A stretch of DNA of 64,000 bases from Leptobacterium flavescens (GTDB taxonomy: Bacteria; Bacteroidota; Bacteroidia; Flavobacteriales; Flavobacteriaceae), in assembly GCF_010671605.1 (NCBI RefSeq), contig NZ_JAABOO010000001.1, positions 558,001-622,000 on the forward strand. Reading direction: 5' to 3'. Within the stretch, counting starts at the first letter, position 1; every line of letters starts with the position of its first letter. Position numbers and translations under genes: made by a program. The notes beneath the pieces are model-generated. The model had not been told where the DNA came from. It was given only the letters and a program-made list of their open reading frames with translations, and made no database searches. Below, one piece after another: positions 42,543-52,680 of this stretch.

Positions 42543-45365
42543 ATGAAAAGCACTATAATTAAAATTACTGCAGCACTTTTTTTAAGTGCTGTTGTTTTTT
42601 CCTGTCAAAAGGAAAAAAAAGAAACGGAAAACGAATTATCAGTCGACTTTGAAAAGTTCACTCTGGACAACGGGCTGGATGTGATCTTTCATACCGATCA
42701 TTCAGATCCGGTAGTCTCTGTAGCGCTTACTTTTCACGTAGGTTCTGCCAGGGAAAAAGAAGGAAGGACCGGGTTTGCTCACTTATTTGAGCACCTCCTC
42801 TTCCTGGAATCTGAAAATCTTGGGAAAGGCGGACTTGACAAACTGAGCAGCCGTGTAGGTGGTTCCGGAGCAAACGGATCGACCAGCAGGGACCGGACAA
42901 ATTACTATCAAACCGTACCTAATGATGCCCTGGAGAAAATGCTTTGGGCAGAAGCCGATAAACTGGGCTTCTTTATCAATACGGTAACCGACGAAGTACT
43001 TGCCAAGGAAAAGCAGGTAGTAAAAAACGAAAAGAGACAAAGTGTAGATAACAATCCTTACGGGCATACGAATTATGTGATCGGTAAGAGTCTTTACCCT
43101 ACAGAACACCCTTATAACTGGCAGGTGATAGGATCTTTGGAAGATCTGCAAAATGCTACTCTGGAAGACGTTAAGGAATTCTACAGAAAATGGTATGTTC
43201 CTAATAACGCTACCCTGGTTGTGGCCGGCGATTTCGATACGACACAAGCCAAGGAATGGGTAGAGAAATATTTTGGAGAGATCAAAAGAGGGAAAGAGAT
43301 CACCAGGCTCTCAAAGAATATTCCCGTGCTTAACGAAACGAAAAAGCTCTATTACGAAGATAATTTTGCACGTCTTCCCCAATTAAGGCTTACCTGGCCT
43401 ACGGTGGAAAACTACAACGATGATTCTTATGCACTGGACGTATTGGCCGAATATCTTTCAGAAGGTAAAAAAGCACCTTTCTACAAAGTTTTGGTAGAAG
43501 AAAAAGAGCTTGCTCCGAATGTATTTATGTTCAACAGTACATCAGAACTCAGCGGAGAGTTTAGCCTTATTACCAGAGCATATCCGGGCAAAAACCTCAA
43601 TGACGTACAAGCTGCAGTTAATGAAGCTTTTTTAAAGTTTGAGAATGAAGGTATTTCTGAGCAGGACCTGAACAGGATCAAAATAGGTATTGAAACCCAG
43701 TTCTATAACGGGCTGTCCAGTGTTTTAGGTAAGGCCTTCCAACTGGCACAGTACAATATTTTTGCGGATGATCCAGGTTTTATCAATAAGGATATCAAAA
43801 ATATCCTTGCGGTTACCACGGATGACGTAAAGCGTGTATATGAGAAATACATCAAGGGAAAGAATCATATCGTAACGAGTTTTGTTCCGAGAGGTCAAAG
43901 CGAGTTGATCGTCGAAGGATCTGAAATGGCCGAGGTTGTAGAGGAAAAGATCGTTCAGGGAGCCGAAGATGAATTCGTATTACCTGAAAGTACCGAATAT
44001 GAAAAAACACCTTCAAACTTTGATCGTTCTCAGGAGCCTCCTTACGGAAAATCTCCGGAAACTAAAGTTCCTGTTGTATGGAATGAGACCTTGAATAACG
44101 GAATAGATGTTTTCGGGATCGTAAATGACGAATTACCACTGGTTCAGTTTAACCTGAAAATAAAAGGTGGTTTACTGCTGGATAATCCGGAAAAAGTAGG
44201 TGTTGCCAATCTGCTTGCAGACATGATGACCAAGGGAACCAAGAATAAGACCACTGAGGAACTGGAAGAAGCCATCAATGAATTAGGGGCTACGATCAAT
44301 GTAAATGCCAGATCTCAGTCTATCGAGATCTTCGGAAATACGCTGGCCAGAAACTATGACAAGACCATGGCACTGGTAAAAGAAATTTTACTGGAACCAA
44401 GATGGGATGAAAAAGAGCTTGAATTACTCAAACAACAGACCATTAGCGGGATCATTCAGAGCCAGGCGAGTCCGAATGCAATTGCTAATAATAAATTCAG
44501 TGAGCTGGTCTATGGAAAAGACCATATTTTGAGTCACAATATCTCAGGAACGGAAAGTTCGGTTCAGAGTATTACTATGGACGATCTGAAGGCTTATTAC
44601 GATAACAACCTGTCTCCTTCTATGGCTAACTTTTATATAGTGGGAGATATTGCTCAGGGAAATGTGATCACTTCGCTTAAGGATATTGAAACATCCTGGG
44701 AAAGTAAGGAGGTAAACATCCCGGAATATTCGCTTCCGGAAGCAGTGAGTTCATCCAAAATTTACTTCTACGATGTTCCTAACGCCAAACAATCGGTGTT
44801 AAGGATCGGGCATTTATCAATGCCGATAACAGACGAAGAGTATTATCCTGCAACCGTTATGAATTACATTCTCGGGGGTGGTGGTTTTGCTTCCCGTCTG
44901 ACACAGGAATTAAGGGAAGGAAAAGGTTATACCTATGGAATTCGTTCCGGATTTAACGGAACTGACATCTCCGGAACTTTCGGTATCTTTTCGGGTGTAA
45001 GATCCAATATTACTTATGAAGCTATTGCGTTGATCAAGGACATCATGGAAAAATACCCTGATACATTTACGGATAAGGACCTTGAAACAACCAAAGGCTT
45101 CCTCTTAAAGAGTAATGCCAGGGCATTTGAAACACTGGGTGCCAAACTCAATGCCCTTCAAAATATAGGCGATTACAACTGGGATAGTGATTACGTAAAA
45201 CAACGGGAAGCGATTGTAAATGCCATGACCATCGACGAGATAAAGCGCCTGGCTTCAGCATATGTAAATCCTGATAAAATGATCTATCTGGTTGTCGGAG
45301 ATGCGGCAACTCAACTTGACAGGTTAAAAGCCCTTGGCTATGGCGACCCTATTCGATTGAATTAA
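42543..45365 (+). CDS. M16-family zinc peptidase, lipoprotein
   Basis: 940 residues. Lipoprotein signal (FSC near residue 21). The first M16 domain has the inverted zinc motif HLFEH at 80-84 and downstream VKNEKRQ with the third ligand Glu. The second half (from about residue 510, PVVWNETLNNGIDVFGIVNDELP) is a second, inactive M16 domain with no HxxEH, as is usual for the clamshell form. It would degrade peptides in the periplasm or at the outer membrane. It starts 108 bp after trpA; a weak hairpin lies between and I see no strong terminator. A terminator follows. Confidence 0.93.
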   Translation: MKSTIIKITAALFLSAVVFSCQKEKKETENELSVDFEKFTLDNGLDVIFHTDHSDPVVSVALTFHVGSAREKEGRTGFAHLFEHLLFLESENLGKGGLDKLSSRVGGSGANGSTSRDRTNYYQTVPNDALEKMLWAEADKLGFFINTVTDEVLAKEKQVVKNEKRQSVDNNPYGHTNYVIGKSLYPTEHPYNWQVIGSLEDLQNATLEDVKEFYRKWYVPNNATLVVAGDFDTTQAKEWVEKYFGEIKRGKEITRLSKNIPVLNETKKLYYEDNFARLPQLRLTWPTVENYNDDSYALDVLAEYLSEGKKAPFYKVLVEEKELAPNVFMFNSTSELSGEFSLITRAYPGKNLNDVQAAVNEAFLKFENEGISEQDLNRIKIGIETQFYNGLSSVLGKAFQLAQYNIFADDPGFINKDIKNILAVTTDDVKRVYEKYIKGKNHIVTSFVPRGQSELIVEGSEMAEVVEEKIVQGAEDEFVLPESTEYEKTPSNFDRSQEPPYGKSPETKVPVVWNETLNNGIDVFGIVNDELPLVQFNLKIKGGLLLDNPEKVGVANLLADMMTKGTKNKTTEELEEAINELGATINVNARSQSIEIFGNTLARNYDKTMALVKEILLEPRWDEKELELLKQQTISGIIQSQASPNAIANNKFSELVYGKDHILSHNISGTESSVQSITMDDLKAYYDNNLSPSMANFYIVGDIAQGNVITSLKDIETSWESKEVNIPEYSLPEAVSSSKIYFYDVPNAKQSVLRIGHLSMPITDEEYYPATVMNYILGGGGFASRLTQELREGKGYTYGIRSGFNGTDISGTFGIFSGVRSNITYEAIALIKDIMEKYPDTFTDKDLETTKGFLLKSNARAFETLGAKLNALQNIGDYNWDSDYVKQREAIVNAMTIDEIKRLASAYVNPDKMIYLVVGDAATQLDRLKALGYGDPIRLN

Positions 45366-45382
45366 TATCTTTTTATATATGA

Positions 45383-45420
45383 TCTAAACCCCGGCCTGTA
45401 AAGGCGGGGTTTATTTTTTT
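45383..45420 (+). terminator. Terminator of the M16 peptidase gene
   Basis: AAACCCC-(G)-GCCT / AGGC-GGGGTTT around a GTAA loop (about 45386-45412), followed by a T-rich run. Confidence 0.88.
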
Positions 45421-45544
45421 AACATAATTCACTTCTGTTTTCCTGTTACCGAACAACTAATTTTTAGTATTTTTAATACTTCATCAAAAACCAACTAAAA
45501 CTCCCGGTTAGTACCCGTACTGACCCTTTTAACGATTCAACTAA

Positions 45545-47050
45545 ATGAAAAAGAAGTTATATGCACTCGCTTTTTTGATCCCCTTATTAAGCTTTTCACA
45601 GGATTTCGACTTTCAATTAAAAACGGAGGTAAGAGAAGCCATTGAAGATCTGAGGGATTTCAATAAAATACCTAATAATTCCCTTGAGCACAGCGATATT
45701 ATGAGGAATATTACATGGCTCACACAGAAATTCAACGAACGCGGATTCAATTCGGCGGTACTCGAAACGGAAGGTGAACCTCTGTTCTTTGCGGTAAGGC
45801 CTATTGTTCAGGGCCTCCCTACGGTTCTGTTTTATATGCATTTTGACGGTCAGCCGGTAGATCCTTCAAAATGGGACCAACCTAACCCTTACGAAGTTGT
45901 TCTGAAGAGAAAAGAGGGTGATAACTGGCAACAGGTAGATTGGGCCGAACTGGACAAGGAAAGTGATATGAATTACGATATGAGATTGTTCGGAAGATCG
46001 GTTTCGGATGATAAGGGTCCTATTGTAATGATGCTGAATGCCATCGACCTGCTTAAAAAGAATAACAAGGAGATCCCTTTTAACGTCAAGGTGATTCTTG
46101 ACAGTGAGGAAGAGCGAAGCAGCAAGCCGCTTCCGAATGCGGTTAAAAAATACAGGGAACTGCTACAAGCCGATTTTCTGATCATTAATGACGGGCCGTT
46201 GCACCCTTCCGAAAAACCTACGCTTGTGTTCGGTTGCCGGGGAATCACCACAGTAAATCTTACTACCTATGGTCCGGTAAAACCTCAACACAGTGGTCAT
46301 TACGGAAACTATGCACCTAATCCCGGTTTTCAGTTGTCTCAGTTACTGGCTTCTATGAAGGATAAAGACGGAAAAGTGATCGTTAAAGGTTATTATGACG
46401 GAATATCTCTGGATGAAAAAACAAAAGAAGTATTGAATAGCGTACCCGATGATGAAAAAGCGATTCGTGAGCGTTTGGCTTTTAAATCACCTGAAAAAGT
46501 AGGTCAGAACTACCAGGAAGCCCTGCAATACCCTTCCTTAAATGTCCGCGGACTTTCATCCGGATGGACAGGGGCACAGGCACGGACCATTGTACCGGAT
46601 AAGGCCACTGCTGCTATCGATATCAGATTAGTACCGGAAAGCGATGGGAACAAACTAAAAGATCTTATCAAAAAACACATTCAGGCCGAAGGTTATTATG
46701 TAACCGATAAAGCTCCGACCCAGGAAGAGAGGATGTCTCACGATAAGATCGTTACTTTTGAAAGTGGTACGGTAACTCCTGCTTTCAGGACCAGTCTGGA
46801 TGATAATTATGCCAAATGGGTGGAAGATGTTCTAAAAAATACTTTTAATGAAGATGTTGTAAAGATCAGGATCATGGGAGGTACGGTTCCGACAGCTGCT
46901 TTTATTAACGAGCTTAATATCCCTGCGGTTATCGTTCCTATGGTAAATCCCGATAACAATCAGCACAGTCCTAATGAAAACCTGAGGATATGGCAGATAT
47001 CATACGGAATTGAGGCTTTTTATAATATTCTCAGTACAGCAGTTAAGTAA
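45545..47050 (+). CDS. M20-family metallopeptidase, exported
   Basis: 501 residues with a signal peptide (MKKKLYALAFLIPLLSFSQ). M20 zinc sites: H99-F-D101 in MHFDGQP, GRSVSDDKGP (bridging Asp), LDSEEERSS (catalytic Glu and ligand), and a C-terminal His in NQHSPNENLR. The lid domain lies between. The layout fits a dipeptidase or carboxypeptidase of the CNDP type. Together with the M16 gene just upstream it may form a peptide-degradation group. A DUF2911 gene follows after 44 bp. Confidence 0.9.
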   Translation: MKKKLYALAFLIPLLSFSQDFDFQLKTEVREAIEDLRDFNKIPNNSLEHSDIMRNITWLTQKFNERGFNSAVLETEGEPLFFAVRPIVQGLPTVLFYMHFDGQPVDPSKWDQPNPYEVVLKRKEGDNWQQVDWAELDKESDMNYDMRLFGRSVSDDKGPIVMMLNAIDLLKKNNKEIPFNVKVILDSEEERSSKPLPNAVKKYRELLQADFLIINDGPLHPSEKPTLVFGCRGITTVNLTTYGPVKPQHSGHYGNYAPNPGFQLSQLLASMKDKDGKVIVKGYYDGISLDEKTKEVLNSVPDDEKAIRERLAFKSPEKVGQNYQEALQYPSLNVRGLSSGWTGAQARTIVPDKATAAIDIRLVPESDGNKLKDLIKKHIQAEGYYVTDKAPTQEERMSHDKIVTFESGTVTPAFRTSLDDNYAKWVEDVLKNTFNEDVVKIRIMGGTVPTAAFINELNIPAVIVPMVNPDNNQHSPNENLRIWQISYGIEAFYNILSTAVK

Positions 47051-47094
47051 TTGAAGTTTAATACGACCTATCGTCAGTACCAAAAATTAAACTC

Positions 47095-47955
47095 ATGAAA
47101 AAGAAATTATTCACAGTACTTTTTGTCTTTGTTTTTACAATGGCACAGGCCCAGATAAACAAGGCCAGCCTGAGTCCGCAGATCAAAGTAGAACAAAATG
47201 TCGGCCTGGCAAAAATATCTCTCGAATACGGACGTCCGGGTGCCAAGGACCGCAAGATCTTCGGTTCGCTGATCCCCTACGGGAAAGTATGGAGAACAGG
47301 TGCCAATTCGTCTACAAAAATGCACATCAGCAATGATCTGTCATTAAATGGTCATAAAATACCGGCAGGGTCCTATGGCCTCTACTCTATTCCCGGAGAA
47401 AAAGAGTGGACCATTATTATCCATAAGAATACCAATCTTTGGGGAGCCGGAGGCTATAATCCTTCTGACGACCTTATCCGGTTTAAAGTTCCTGTCATCA
47501 AACTAAAAGACAAACAGGAAACTTTGAATATAGGTTTTGAGAATTTTAATGCCAACGGAGCAGACCTTACCATTGCGTGGGAAAACTCTAAAGTAGCCAT
47601 TCCTGTTTTCGTCGATTCGGATGCATTGGTATACAAGGAGATCGAGGATAAACTGATCAATGCCACAGGTGAGATAAAAGCTGCAACTTATTTTGATGCG
47701 GCCATGTTCTATTATGAAAAAGGAAAGGACCTGGATCTGGCAGCCCAGTGGTTTGATAAAGCCATCGAATTAAGACCGAATGCCTTCTGGTATATCTACT
47801 ACAGGGCCGAGCTTGCACATCAGCTAAAAGATAAGACTACGGCAGAAGCACAGGTAAAAAGATCTTTAGAATTGGCTAAAGCCAGTAGTTCGGGAGATTA
47901 CGGTTATATTGCCAAATGCGAATTACTCCTGGAAAAGATCCAGAAAAAAAGCTAA
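47095..47955 (+). CDS. DUF2911 protein with C-terminal TPR-like helices, exported
   Basis: 286 residues. Signal peptide MKKKLFTVLFVFVFTMAQA. DUF2911 spans about 25-180: LEYGRPGAKDRKIFGSLIPYGKVWRTGAN, then PAGSYGLYSIPGEKEWTIIIHK and LWGAGGYNPSDDLIRF. Helical repeats follow (AMFYYEKGKDLDLAAQWFDKAIELRPNAFWYIYYRAELAHQLKDK). The domain is frequent in Bacteroidota and its function is unknown to me. Same strand as, and 44 bp after, the M20 peptidase; convergent with the next gene with 7 bp between stops. Confidence 0.85.
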   Translation: MKKKLFTVLFVFVFTMAQAQINKASLSPQIKVEQNVGLAKISLEYGRPGAKDRKIFGSLIPYGKVWRTGANSSTKMHISNDLSLNGHKIPAGSYGLYSIPGEKEWTIIIHKNTNLWGAGGYNPSDDLIRFKVPVIKLKDKQETLNIGFENFNANGADLTIAWENSKVAIPVFVDSDALVYKEIEDKLINATGEIKAATYFDAAMFYYEKGKDLDLAAQWFDKAIELRPNAFWYIYYRAELAHQLKDKTTAEAQVKRSLELAKASSSGDYGYIAKCELLLEKIQKKS

Positions 47956-47962
47956 GTCTTTT

Positions 47963-48640
47963 TTAAAAATACGATTTATATTGCAGGACCCTGAAATCAA
48001 AAGTTGTGAATTCAGGGTTTTGTTGTTTTAACTGCCTGTATAAAGGAATACTTCCGATAGCCCGGTTTGCAGCTCCGGAAGGAGAAGTAAGAGATACCGT
48101 TTGTATTACGCGCTTGGTAAGCTTTGTGTTTGAAGGATCCTCTAATACAAATTGATGCACTCTGGGGATATCATCCGATACCACTTCCAGTTTTATATTG
48201 TAGGGTTTGATATGCCTTCTGAAGAAATACTCCGGGCCGTTTTTACTGTTACCTCCGGTAAATAACAAGGTATCTATTTTGGGGTGTTTACGCAGATAAC
48301 CGATCAGGTCTCTTAAAACAATATTCTGCATCCCCAGGTCTGAAGCATCTATTTTTTCACGTTCGCAGCTCTCCACAATATCACACACCCCTATCCCGCT
48401 TTTGTGTAAAAAGTCTTTTCGCTGCTGAATGGCTTCTTCCGAATTATCAAACCTCAGCTTCAGGTCATGTATCTTATCTATAAATAACCAAAGAGAATTG
48501 TAATAACTTCCATAACAGAAATCCACATCGTGCTCTATAAGCTCTCCGGTGGAAAAACGCGGAGGTGGCAGGGTTCCCACAATCAGCTTGGTAGCTGTTT
48601 CCGGGATATAAGGTGGATATGGATGCCTGTGAAAAAACAT
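47963..48640 (-). CDS. Uracil-DNA glycosylase-superfamily-like protein
   Basis: 225 residues. The UDG-fold signatures are recognisable but altered: LIVGTLPPPRFSTGE near residue 20 in place of motif 1, TLLFTGGNSKNGPEYFF mid-protein, and SLTSPSGAANRAIG near 185 in place of the leucine loop. No canonical catalytic GQDPYH is present. I assign the fold, not glycosylase activity. It starts 4 bp downstream of the TPR gene stop, same strand. Confidence 0.7.
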   Translation of the reverse strand: MFFHRHPYPPYIPETATKLIVGTLPPPRFSTGELIEHDVDFCYGSYYNSLWLFIDKIHDLKLRFDNSEEAIQQRKDFLHKSGIGVCDIVESCEREKIDASDLGMQNIVLRDLIGYLRKHPKIDTLLFTGGNSKNGPEYFFRRHIKPYNIKLEVVSDDIPRVHQFVLEDPSNTKLTKRVIQTVSLTSPSGAANRAIGSIPLYRQLKQQNPEFTTFDFRVLQYKSYF

Positions 48641-48643
48641 TGC

Positions 48644-49369
48644 CTAACTGAGTGCCTGGTATTGTTCCCTGGCTCGTTGAATAAAAAGCCTGTTCTTCCT
48701 TCTGTTCTCAGGTTTCATATACTCTCCTTCCGAAATGATCTCTTTGTAGATCTCCAAAGCGTCCTTAAGCTTCCCTCTTTGCTTAAGAAGATCTGCAAAA
48801 GTAATACGCTCCTCATAATTGGAATAGCGCAGATCTGTTTGCCTGAGTTGCTCTTCTGCTTCTTCCCATCTATCTGCCTCATTAAGGGCAAGACCGTAAT
48901 AAAACTGAGATCTGGATTTTTTGAATTCGGACGCATTTTTTATCCGCCCGGCATATTCCAGGGTCTTTTCCACGTCTCCCTTCCTGAAATAAGCTTCCAC
49001 TAGTTTTGAGATCGTGTAATAATCGTTTTTGAACATTCCGTCCAGGCTCTTTTCATAAAGCCCGATAGCTTCGTCATATCGTTCGGTTAACAGATAGGCA
49101 TCGGCCAGGGCTACCCTATTCTCAAAAGTGTCGGTAAACTTCATTCTTCTTTCCAGGTCCCTGATCCTCTTTCCAGGATCTACCAGATGGGTAAGCTCCT
49201 GCTGAGCTTTATCCACATCACTTTTGGAAAAGACCTGTGTAAACAAATAGATAAGGCATCCGATAAGCGGAAGAAAAATAATCAGGAAATACCAATAATA
49301 TTCCTTTCGGTTTTTATAGGCATGATAAATACAAAATCCCTGAAATGCAAGAATAAGATAGTAGTACAT
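48644..49369 (-). CDS. Membrane-anchored TPR protein (PLDc_N-like N-terminus)
   Basis: 241 residues from ATG 49369 (MYYYLILAFQGFCIYHAYKNRKEYYWY); the longer frame starts at TTG. Two N-terminal hydrophobic helices (about 1-20 and 27-46, WYFLIIFLPLIGCLIYLF) resemble the cardiolipin-synthase N-terminal module. The rest is tetratricopeptide repeats (NRVALADAYLLTERYDEAIGLYEKSLDG). No enzymatic motif. Probably a scaffold at the inner membrane facing the cytoplasm. Next to the UDG-like gene, spacing 3 bp. Confidence 0.78.
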   Translation of the reverse strand: MYYYLILAFQGFCIYHAYKNRKEYYWYFLIIFLPLIGCLIYLFTQVFSKSDVDKAQQELTHLVDPGKRIRDLERRMKFTDTFENRVALADAYLLTERYDEAIGLYEKSLDGMFKNDYYTISKLVEAYFRKGDVEKTLEYAGRIKNASEFKKSRSQFYYGLALNEADRWEEAEEQLRQTDLRYSNYEERITFADLLKQRGKLKDALEIYKEIISEGEYMKPENRRKNRLFIQRAREQYQALS

Positions 49370-49391
49370 AACAGAAACCAAATATAATGGC

Positions 49392-50153
49392 TTATCTCAC
49401 AAAAACCAATTCATTTTCTTTGGTAGTGTATTCGTCACTAAAACGATACCCTTCATAGTCGAAGCCTTTCAGGTCTTCTATGGTTTCTGCTTTCTTATCC
49501 AGGATATAGCGAACCATCATTCCTCTTGCTTTTTTAGCAAAGAAACTTATGGTTTTTAGTTTTCCATCCTTAAAATCCTTGAAAACCGGGGTAATCACAG
49601 GTACTTTTAATCCTTTTGCATCTACAGCGCCGAAATACTCATTACTGGCCAGGTTGACAAAAAGCTCGTCCTTTTCCAGTTCTTCATTCAAAGCTTTGGT
49701 AAGCTTCTTTTTCCAGAATTCATAGAGGTTCTTATTTCTTCCAACCGTCATTTTAGTTCCCATTTCCAGTCTGTACGGCTGCATAAGGTCTAATGGCTTC
49801 AGGATTCCGTAAAGCCCCGATAAAATACGTAAGCGTCCCTGAAGTTCATCCAGTTTTTCTTCGGGAATCGTATAAGCATCCAGGCCATTATACACATCGC
49901 CGTTAAAGGCATATACCGCCGGTCTTGCATTATCCCTGGTAAAGGGTAATTGCCATTCCTGGTTTCTCTGCCAGTTAAGCTCTCCCAGTTTCTCCGAAAT
50001 ACTCATCAATTTGGAGATACTCTTAGGCGATTTCTTTTTCAATACTTTATTCAGACGTTCTGATTCTGCCGTAAAAGTCGGTTCTGAGAAACGTTTTGTG
50101 GGTAATGTACTCTCAAAATCCAGGGACTTGGCAGGCGATATAACAATTTTCAC
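49392..50153 (-). CDS. yaaA: Peroxide stress protein YaaA (DUF328/UPF0246)
   Basis: 253 residues. N-terminus [15 protein letters not shown] is the family signature, and [28 protein letters not shown] is conserved in the middle. The C-terminus ends [21 protein letters not shown]. YaaA lowers intracellular free iron during hydrogen peroxide stress in E. coli and binds DNA. Lies 29 bp downstream of the VOC gene. Confidence 0.93.
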   Translation of the reverse strand: MKIVISPAKSLDFESTLPTKRFSEPTFTAESERLNKVLKKKSPKSISKLMSISEKLGELNWQRNQEWQLPFTRDNARPAVYAFNGDVYNGLDAYTIPEEKLDELQGRLRILSGLYGILKPLDLMQPYRLEMGTKMTVGRNKNLYEFWKKKLTKALNEELEKDELFVNLASNEYFGAVDAKGLKVPVITPVFKDFKDGKLKTISFFAKKARGMMVRYILDKKAETIEDLKGFDYEGYRFSDEYTTKENELVFVR

Positions 50154-50182
50154 TTTTTTAAATTTTATTAGTAGCTAAGTTA

Positions 50183-50833
50183 TTATAATTCTTTTATTTC
50201 TCCATTCTTAAATTCAAAATTAAAATCCCCTTTTACCCTGAAATCGGTCAGGTAAACATCATCATCTGCAGGGAACCATTTTTTCTTTTTCACATCTACC
50301 AGGATAAAAAGTCCTTCTTCATCTCCGGCAGCACAAAATCTATCAAAGTTTCCGTCAAAGACCGGAAGTTCTCTTAAGCTGTTCAAACGATCGTAAACAT
50401 CTTTAATATTGGACGTTGCTATCCCTATTTCACTTACACATAACAGCTTGTCTGCGGCAAAAGGAGAAGCAGATCGTATATCCAGGTTTTTCCTGGCAAT
50501 AAACTCGACTATATTCCTGTCTGCATCGTAAAAATACAGGGCTTTAGCGTTCCAGTTCCTGAAATCCACTATTGGTTGATCCTGATAAGGGATGACCTCA
50601 ACTCTTTTCTGAAGCCATTCCAGAGCTTCCGTATCCTGGTAGGAAGGAATATTTAAAGCGTAGTGAATGGGTTTTGCATCCTTTCTGTACTCAAAACTGA
50701 TAATGCTTCTTCCGGCTTTAAAAGACACACTCTCTTTACTGTCCCTGATAATTTCCATCTCCAGGACATCCCGGTAAAATAATTTCTGTTTTTCTACAGA
50801 TTGACTGTACAATATCAATTCATCTACCTTCAT
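50183..50833 (-). CDS. VOC/glyoxalase-superfamily protein
   Basis: 216 residues with two betaalphabetabetabeta units. Unit one begins VDELILYSQSVEKQKLFYRDVLEM and includes WNAKALYFYDADRNIVEFIARKNL; unit two begins CVSEIGIATSNIKDVYDRLNSL. Such proteins bind a metal between units and act in detoxification, dioxygenation or resistance. The substrate cannot be inferred. Same strand and short spacing to yaaA. Confidence 0.8.
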   Translation of the reverse strand: MKVDELILYSQSVEKQKLFYRDVLEMEIIRDSKESVSFKAGRSIISFEYRKDAKPIHYALNIPSYQDTEALEWLQKRVEVIPYQDQPIVDFRNWNAKALYFYDADRNIVEFIARKNLDIRSASPFAADKLLCVSEIGIATSNIKDVYDRLNSLRELPVFDGNFDRFCAAGDEEGLFILVDVKKKKWFPADDDVYLTDFRVKGDFNFEFKNGEIKEL

Positions 50834-50927
50834 AGATCGGTTTCTCTACAGGTAAAATTAGGGCTAAATAGCTCAATTACCTATAAATAGAAACACTTAA
50901 AAATTATCTGAGAATAGAAATTTCTTA

Positions 50928-51959
50928 TTACATGGATTGATGTGTAGCGTAGGCACGCCATTTCTCTATGCAGGTAGTCATATCCTCCGGGAGTTCCGAG
51001 TTAAATCTCATAAATTCCCCGCTGACAGGATGTTCAAACCCCAGGGTTTTAGCGTGTAGTGCCTGTCTTGGCAGGATCTTAAAGCAATTTTCAACGAATT
51101 GCTTGTATTTGGAAAAACTCGTTCCTTTCAGGATCTTATCTCCTCCGTAGCGTTCATCGTTAAAGAGGGTATGCCCGATATGCTTCATATGAACCCTGAT
51201 CTGGTGGGTCCTCCCTGTTTCCAGCTTACATGAAACCAGGCTAACATAGCCCAGGCTTTCAATGACTTTATAATGAGTGATGGCTTCCTTACCCTGTTCT
51301 TCTTCTTCAAAAACAGACATTTGAAGTCGGTTCTTCGGATGCCTTCCGATATTTCCTTCTATGGTTCCTTCTTCTTCCTTGAGGTTTCCCCAGACCATGG
51401 CAACATATTCTCTTTCGCTGGTCTTATCGAAGAACTGCCTGGCAAGATGGGTCATGGCCTCTTCTGTTTTGGCCACTACAAGGAGTCCGCTGGTATCTTT
51501 GTCGATTCTGTGTACTAAACCAGGACGGTTATTACTGTTCTTGGGAAGATTTTCAAAGTGATAAACAAGCGCATTGATCAGAGTACCGCTATAATTGCCG
51601 TGCCCCGGATGCACTACCATTCCCGCAGGTTTATTAACTACCAGGAGTACATCGTCTTCATAAACAATATCCAGGGAAATATCTTCGGGCGTAAGCAGGT
51701 ACTCATAAGGCGGATGCTCAAAAAGCACCTTTACCTCATCATTGGCCCTTACTTTATGATTGGATTTTACCGGCTGGTCATTTACCCAGATATTACCATT
51801 TTTGGCGGCCTGCTGTATCTTATTCCTGGTGGCATTCTCAATAAAATTCATCAGGAACTTATCAACCCTTAAAGGTTCCTGGCCCTTTCCTGCCTTGAAG
51901 TTATAGTGTTCATAGAGATCATCACTCTCCTGCTCTTCTATTTCATTACTCACCGCCAT
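50928..51959 (-). CDS. rluD: RluA/RluD-family pseudouridine synthase
   Basis: 343 residues. N-terminal S4 domain (about 28-90, LRVDKFLMNFIENATRNKIQQAAKNGNIWVNDQP) and catalytic domain with HRIDKDTSGLLVVAKT, where D153 is the nucleophile. GRTHQIRVHMKHIGHTLFNDERYGG is the typical C-terminal motif. This type modifies uridines in helix 69 of 23S rRNA. It overlaps the PASTA gene by 14 bp on the same strand. The symbol follows the S4-containing form; RluA/C/D subtype is not fully certain. Confidence 0.9.
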   Translation of the reverse strand: MAVSNEIEEQESDDLYEHYNFKAGKGQEPLRVDKFLMNFIENATRNKIQQAAKNGNIWVNDQPVKSNHKVRANDEVKVLFEHPPYEYLLTPEDISLDIVYEDDVLLVVNKPAGMVVHPGHGNYSGTLINALVYHFENLPKNSNNRPGLVHRIDKDTSGLLVVAKTEEAMTHLARQFFDKTSEREYVAMVWGNLKEEEGTIEGNIGRHPKNRLQMSVFEEEEQGKEAITHYKVIESLGYVSLVSCKLETGRTHQIRVHMKHIGHTLFNDERYGGDKILKGTSFSKYKQFVENCFKILPRQALHAKTLGFEHPVSGEFMRFNSELPEDMTTCIEKWRAYATHQSM

Positions 51960-52542
51960 TATCTCCTCCTATTTCATTCCTCCTGTGGTTATCCTGATTT
52001 CCGTTTCCACAAACCAGTTCTACCTTGGTAGTTTTGGTGAGTTGTGATCCCGGCAGGATATTCTCTCCTTTGTGCTTTATGTAGTATACCATATCCTTAC
52101 CCAGTTCGTCAATATATGTTACCTTCTCCACATCAAGGCCTACTGCCAGTAACATGGACTCGGCATTTCTGCGGGTTACCTGTATTACATTGGGAACGGT
52201 TACTTTTCTGTATCCTGACGGATTGAGGATAACATAGATCTTTCTGTTCTTTTTAACCTTTCCTCCCGCCGGCGGATTCTGTTCGATAATGGAAAATCTT
52301 GGGTATTTAGCATTAAAATCGGTAGAATCCTGCATCACCAATTGTAAATTGGCTTCATTGATAAGCTTGGTAGCCTCATTCATGGTCTTTTTAGAAAGAT
52401 CTGGCACTGTAATATAATCTCCATGGTTCGTGGATGATTTCAACCATTGCAATAAAAGAAATATCAATGCTACGCCTGCAATAAATGCGAAACCCAGTTG
52501 TTTTAAAAATGTCTTACTAAAAATAAACTTGAATAAGTCCAT
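51946..52542 (-). CDS. PASTA-domain membrane protein
   Basis: 198 residues from ATG 52542 (MDLFKFIFSKTFLKQLGFAFIAG); the 36-residue extension in the longest frame was rejected as unlikely. One TM helix (about 15-34) is followed by three PASTA-like units: ITVPDLSKKTMNEATKLINEANLQL, VTVPNVIQVTRRNAESMLLAVGL and an intervening one. No kinase domain, unlike PknB. PASTA units bind peptidoglycan fragments; it is next to ddl (cell-wall precursor synthesis) in a divergent arrangement. Function inferred only from domain and context. Confidence 0.85.
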   Translation of the reverse strand: MDLFKFIFSKTFLKQLGFAFIAGVALIFLLLQWLKSSTNHGDYITVPDLSKKTMNEATKLINEANLQLVMQDSTDFNAKYPRFSIIEQNPPAGGKVKKNRKIYVILNPSGYRKVTVPNVIQVTRRNAESMLLAVGLDVEKVTYIDELGKDMVYYIKHKGENILPGSQLTKTTKVELVCGNGNQDNHRRNEIGGDNGGE

Positions 52543-52680
52543 AAATTCCTGTTTAAAGAGCAAAGATATAAAAACGGAATACTTTTTTCTTTGCATCAAA
52601 TAAATGATATTTTTGTTTAACGGATTTTTAATTGTTTTTGTATATCTCAAAACATATAACCCATAAATAATCTAACGTAA

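Noticed and set aside
52543-52650. 36-residue extension of the PASTA protein
   Set aside because: The extension is basic and disordered-looking and lies in the intergenic region divergent from ddl; family members begin shortly before the TM helix, which fits ATG 52542.
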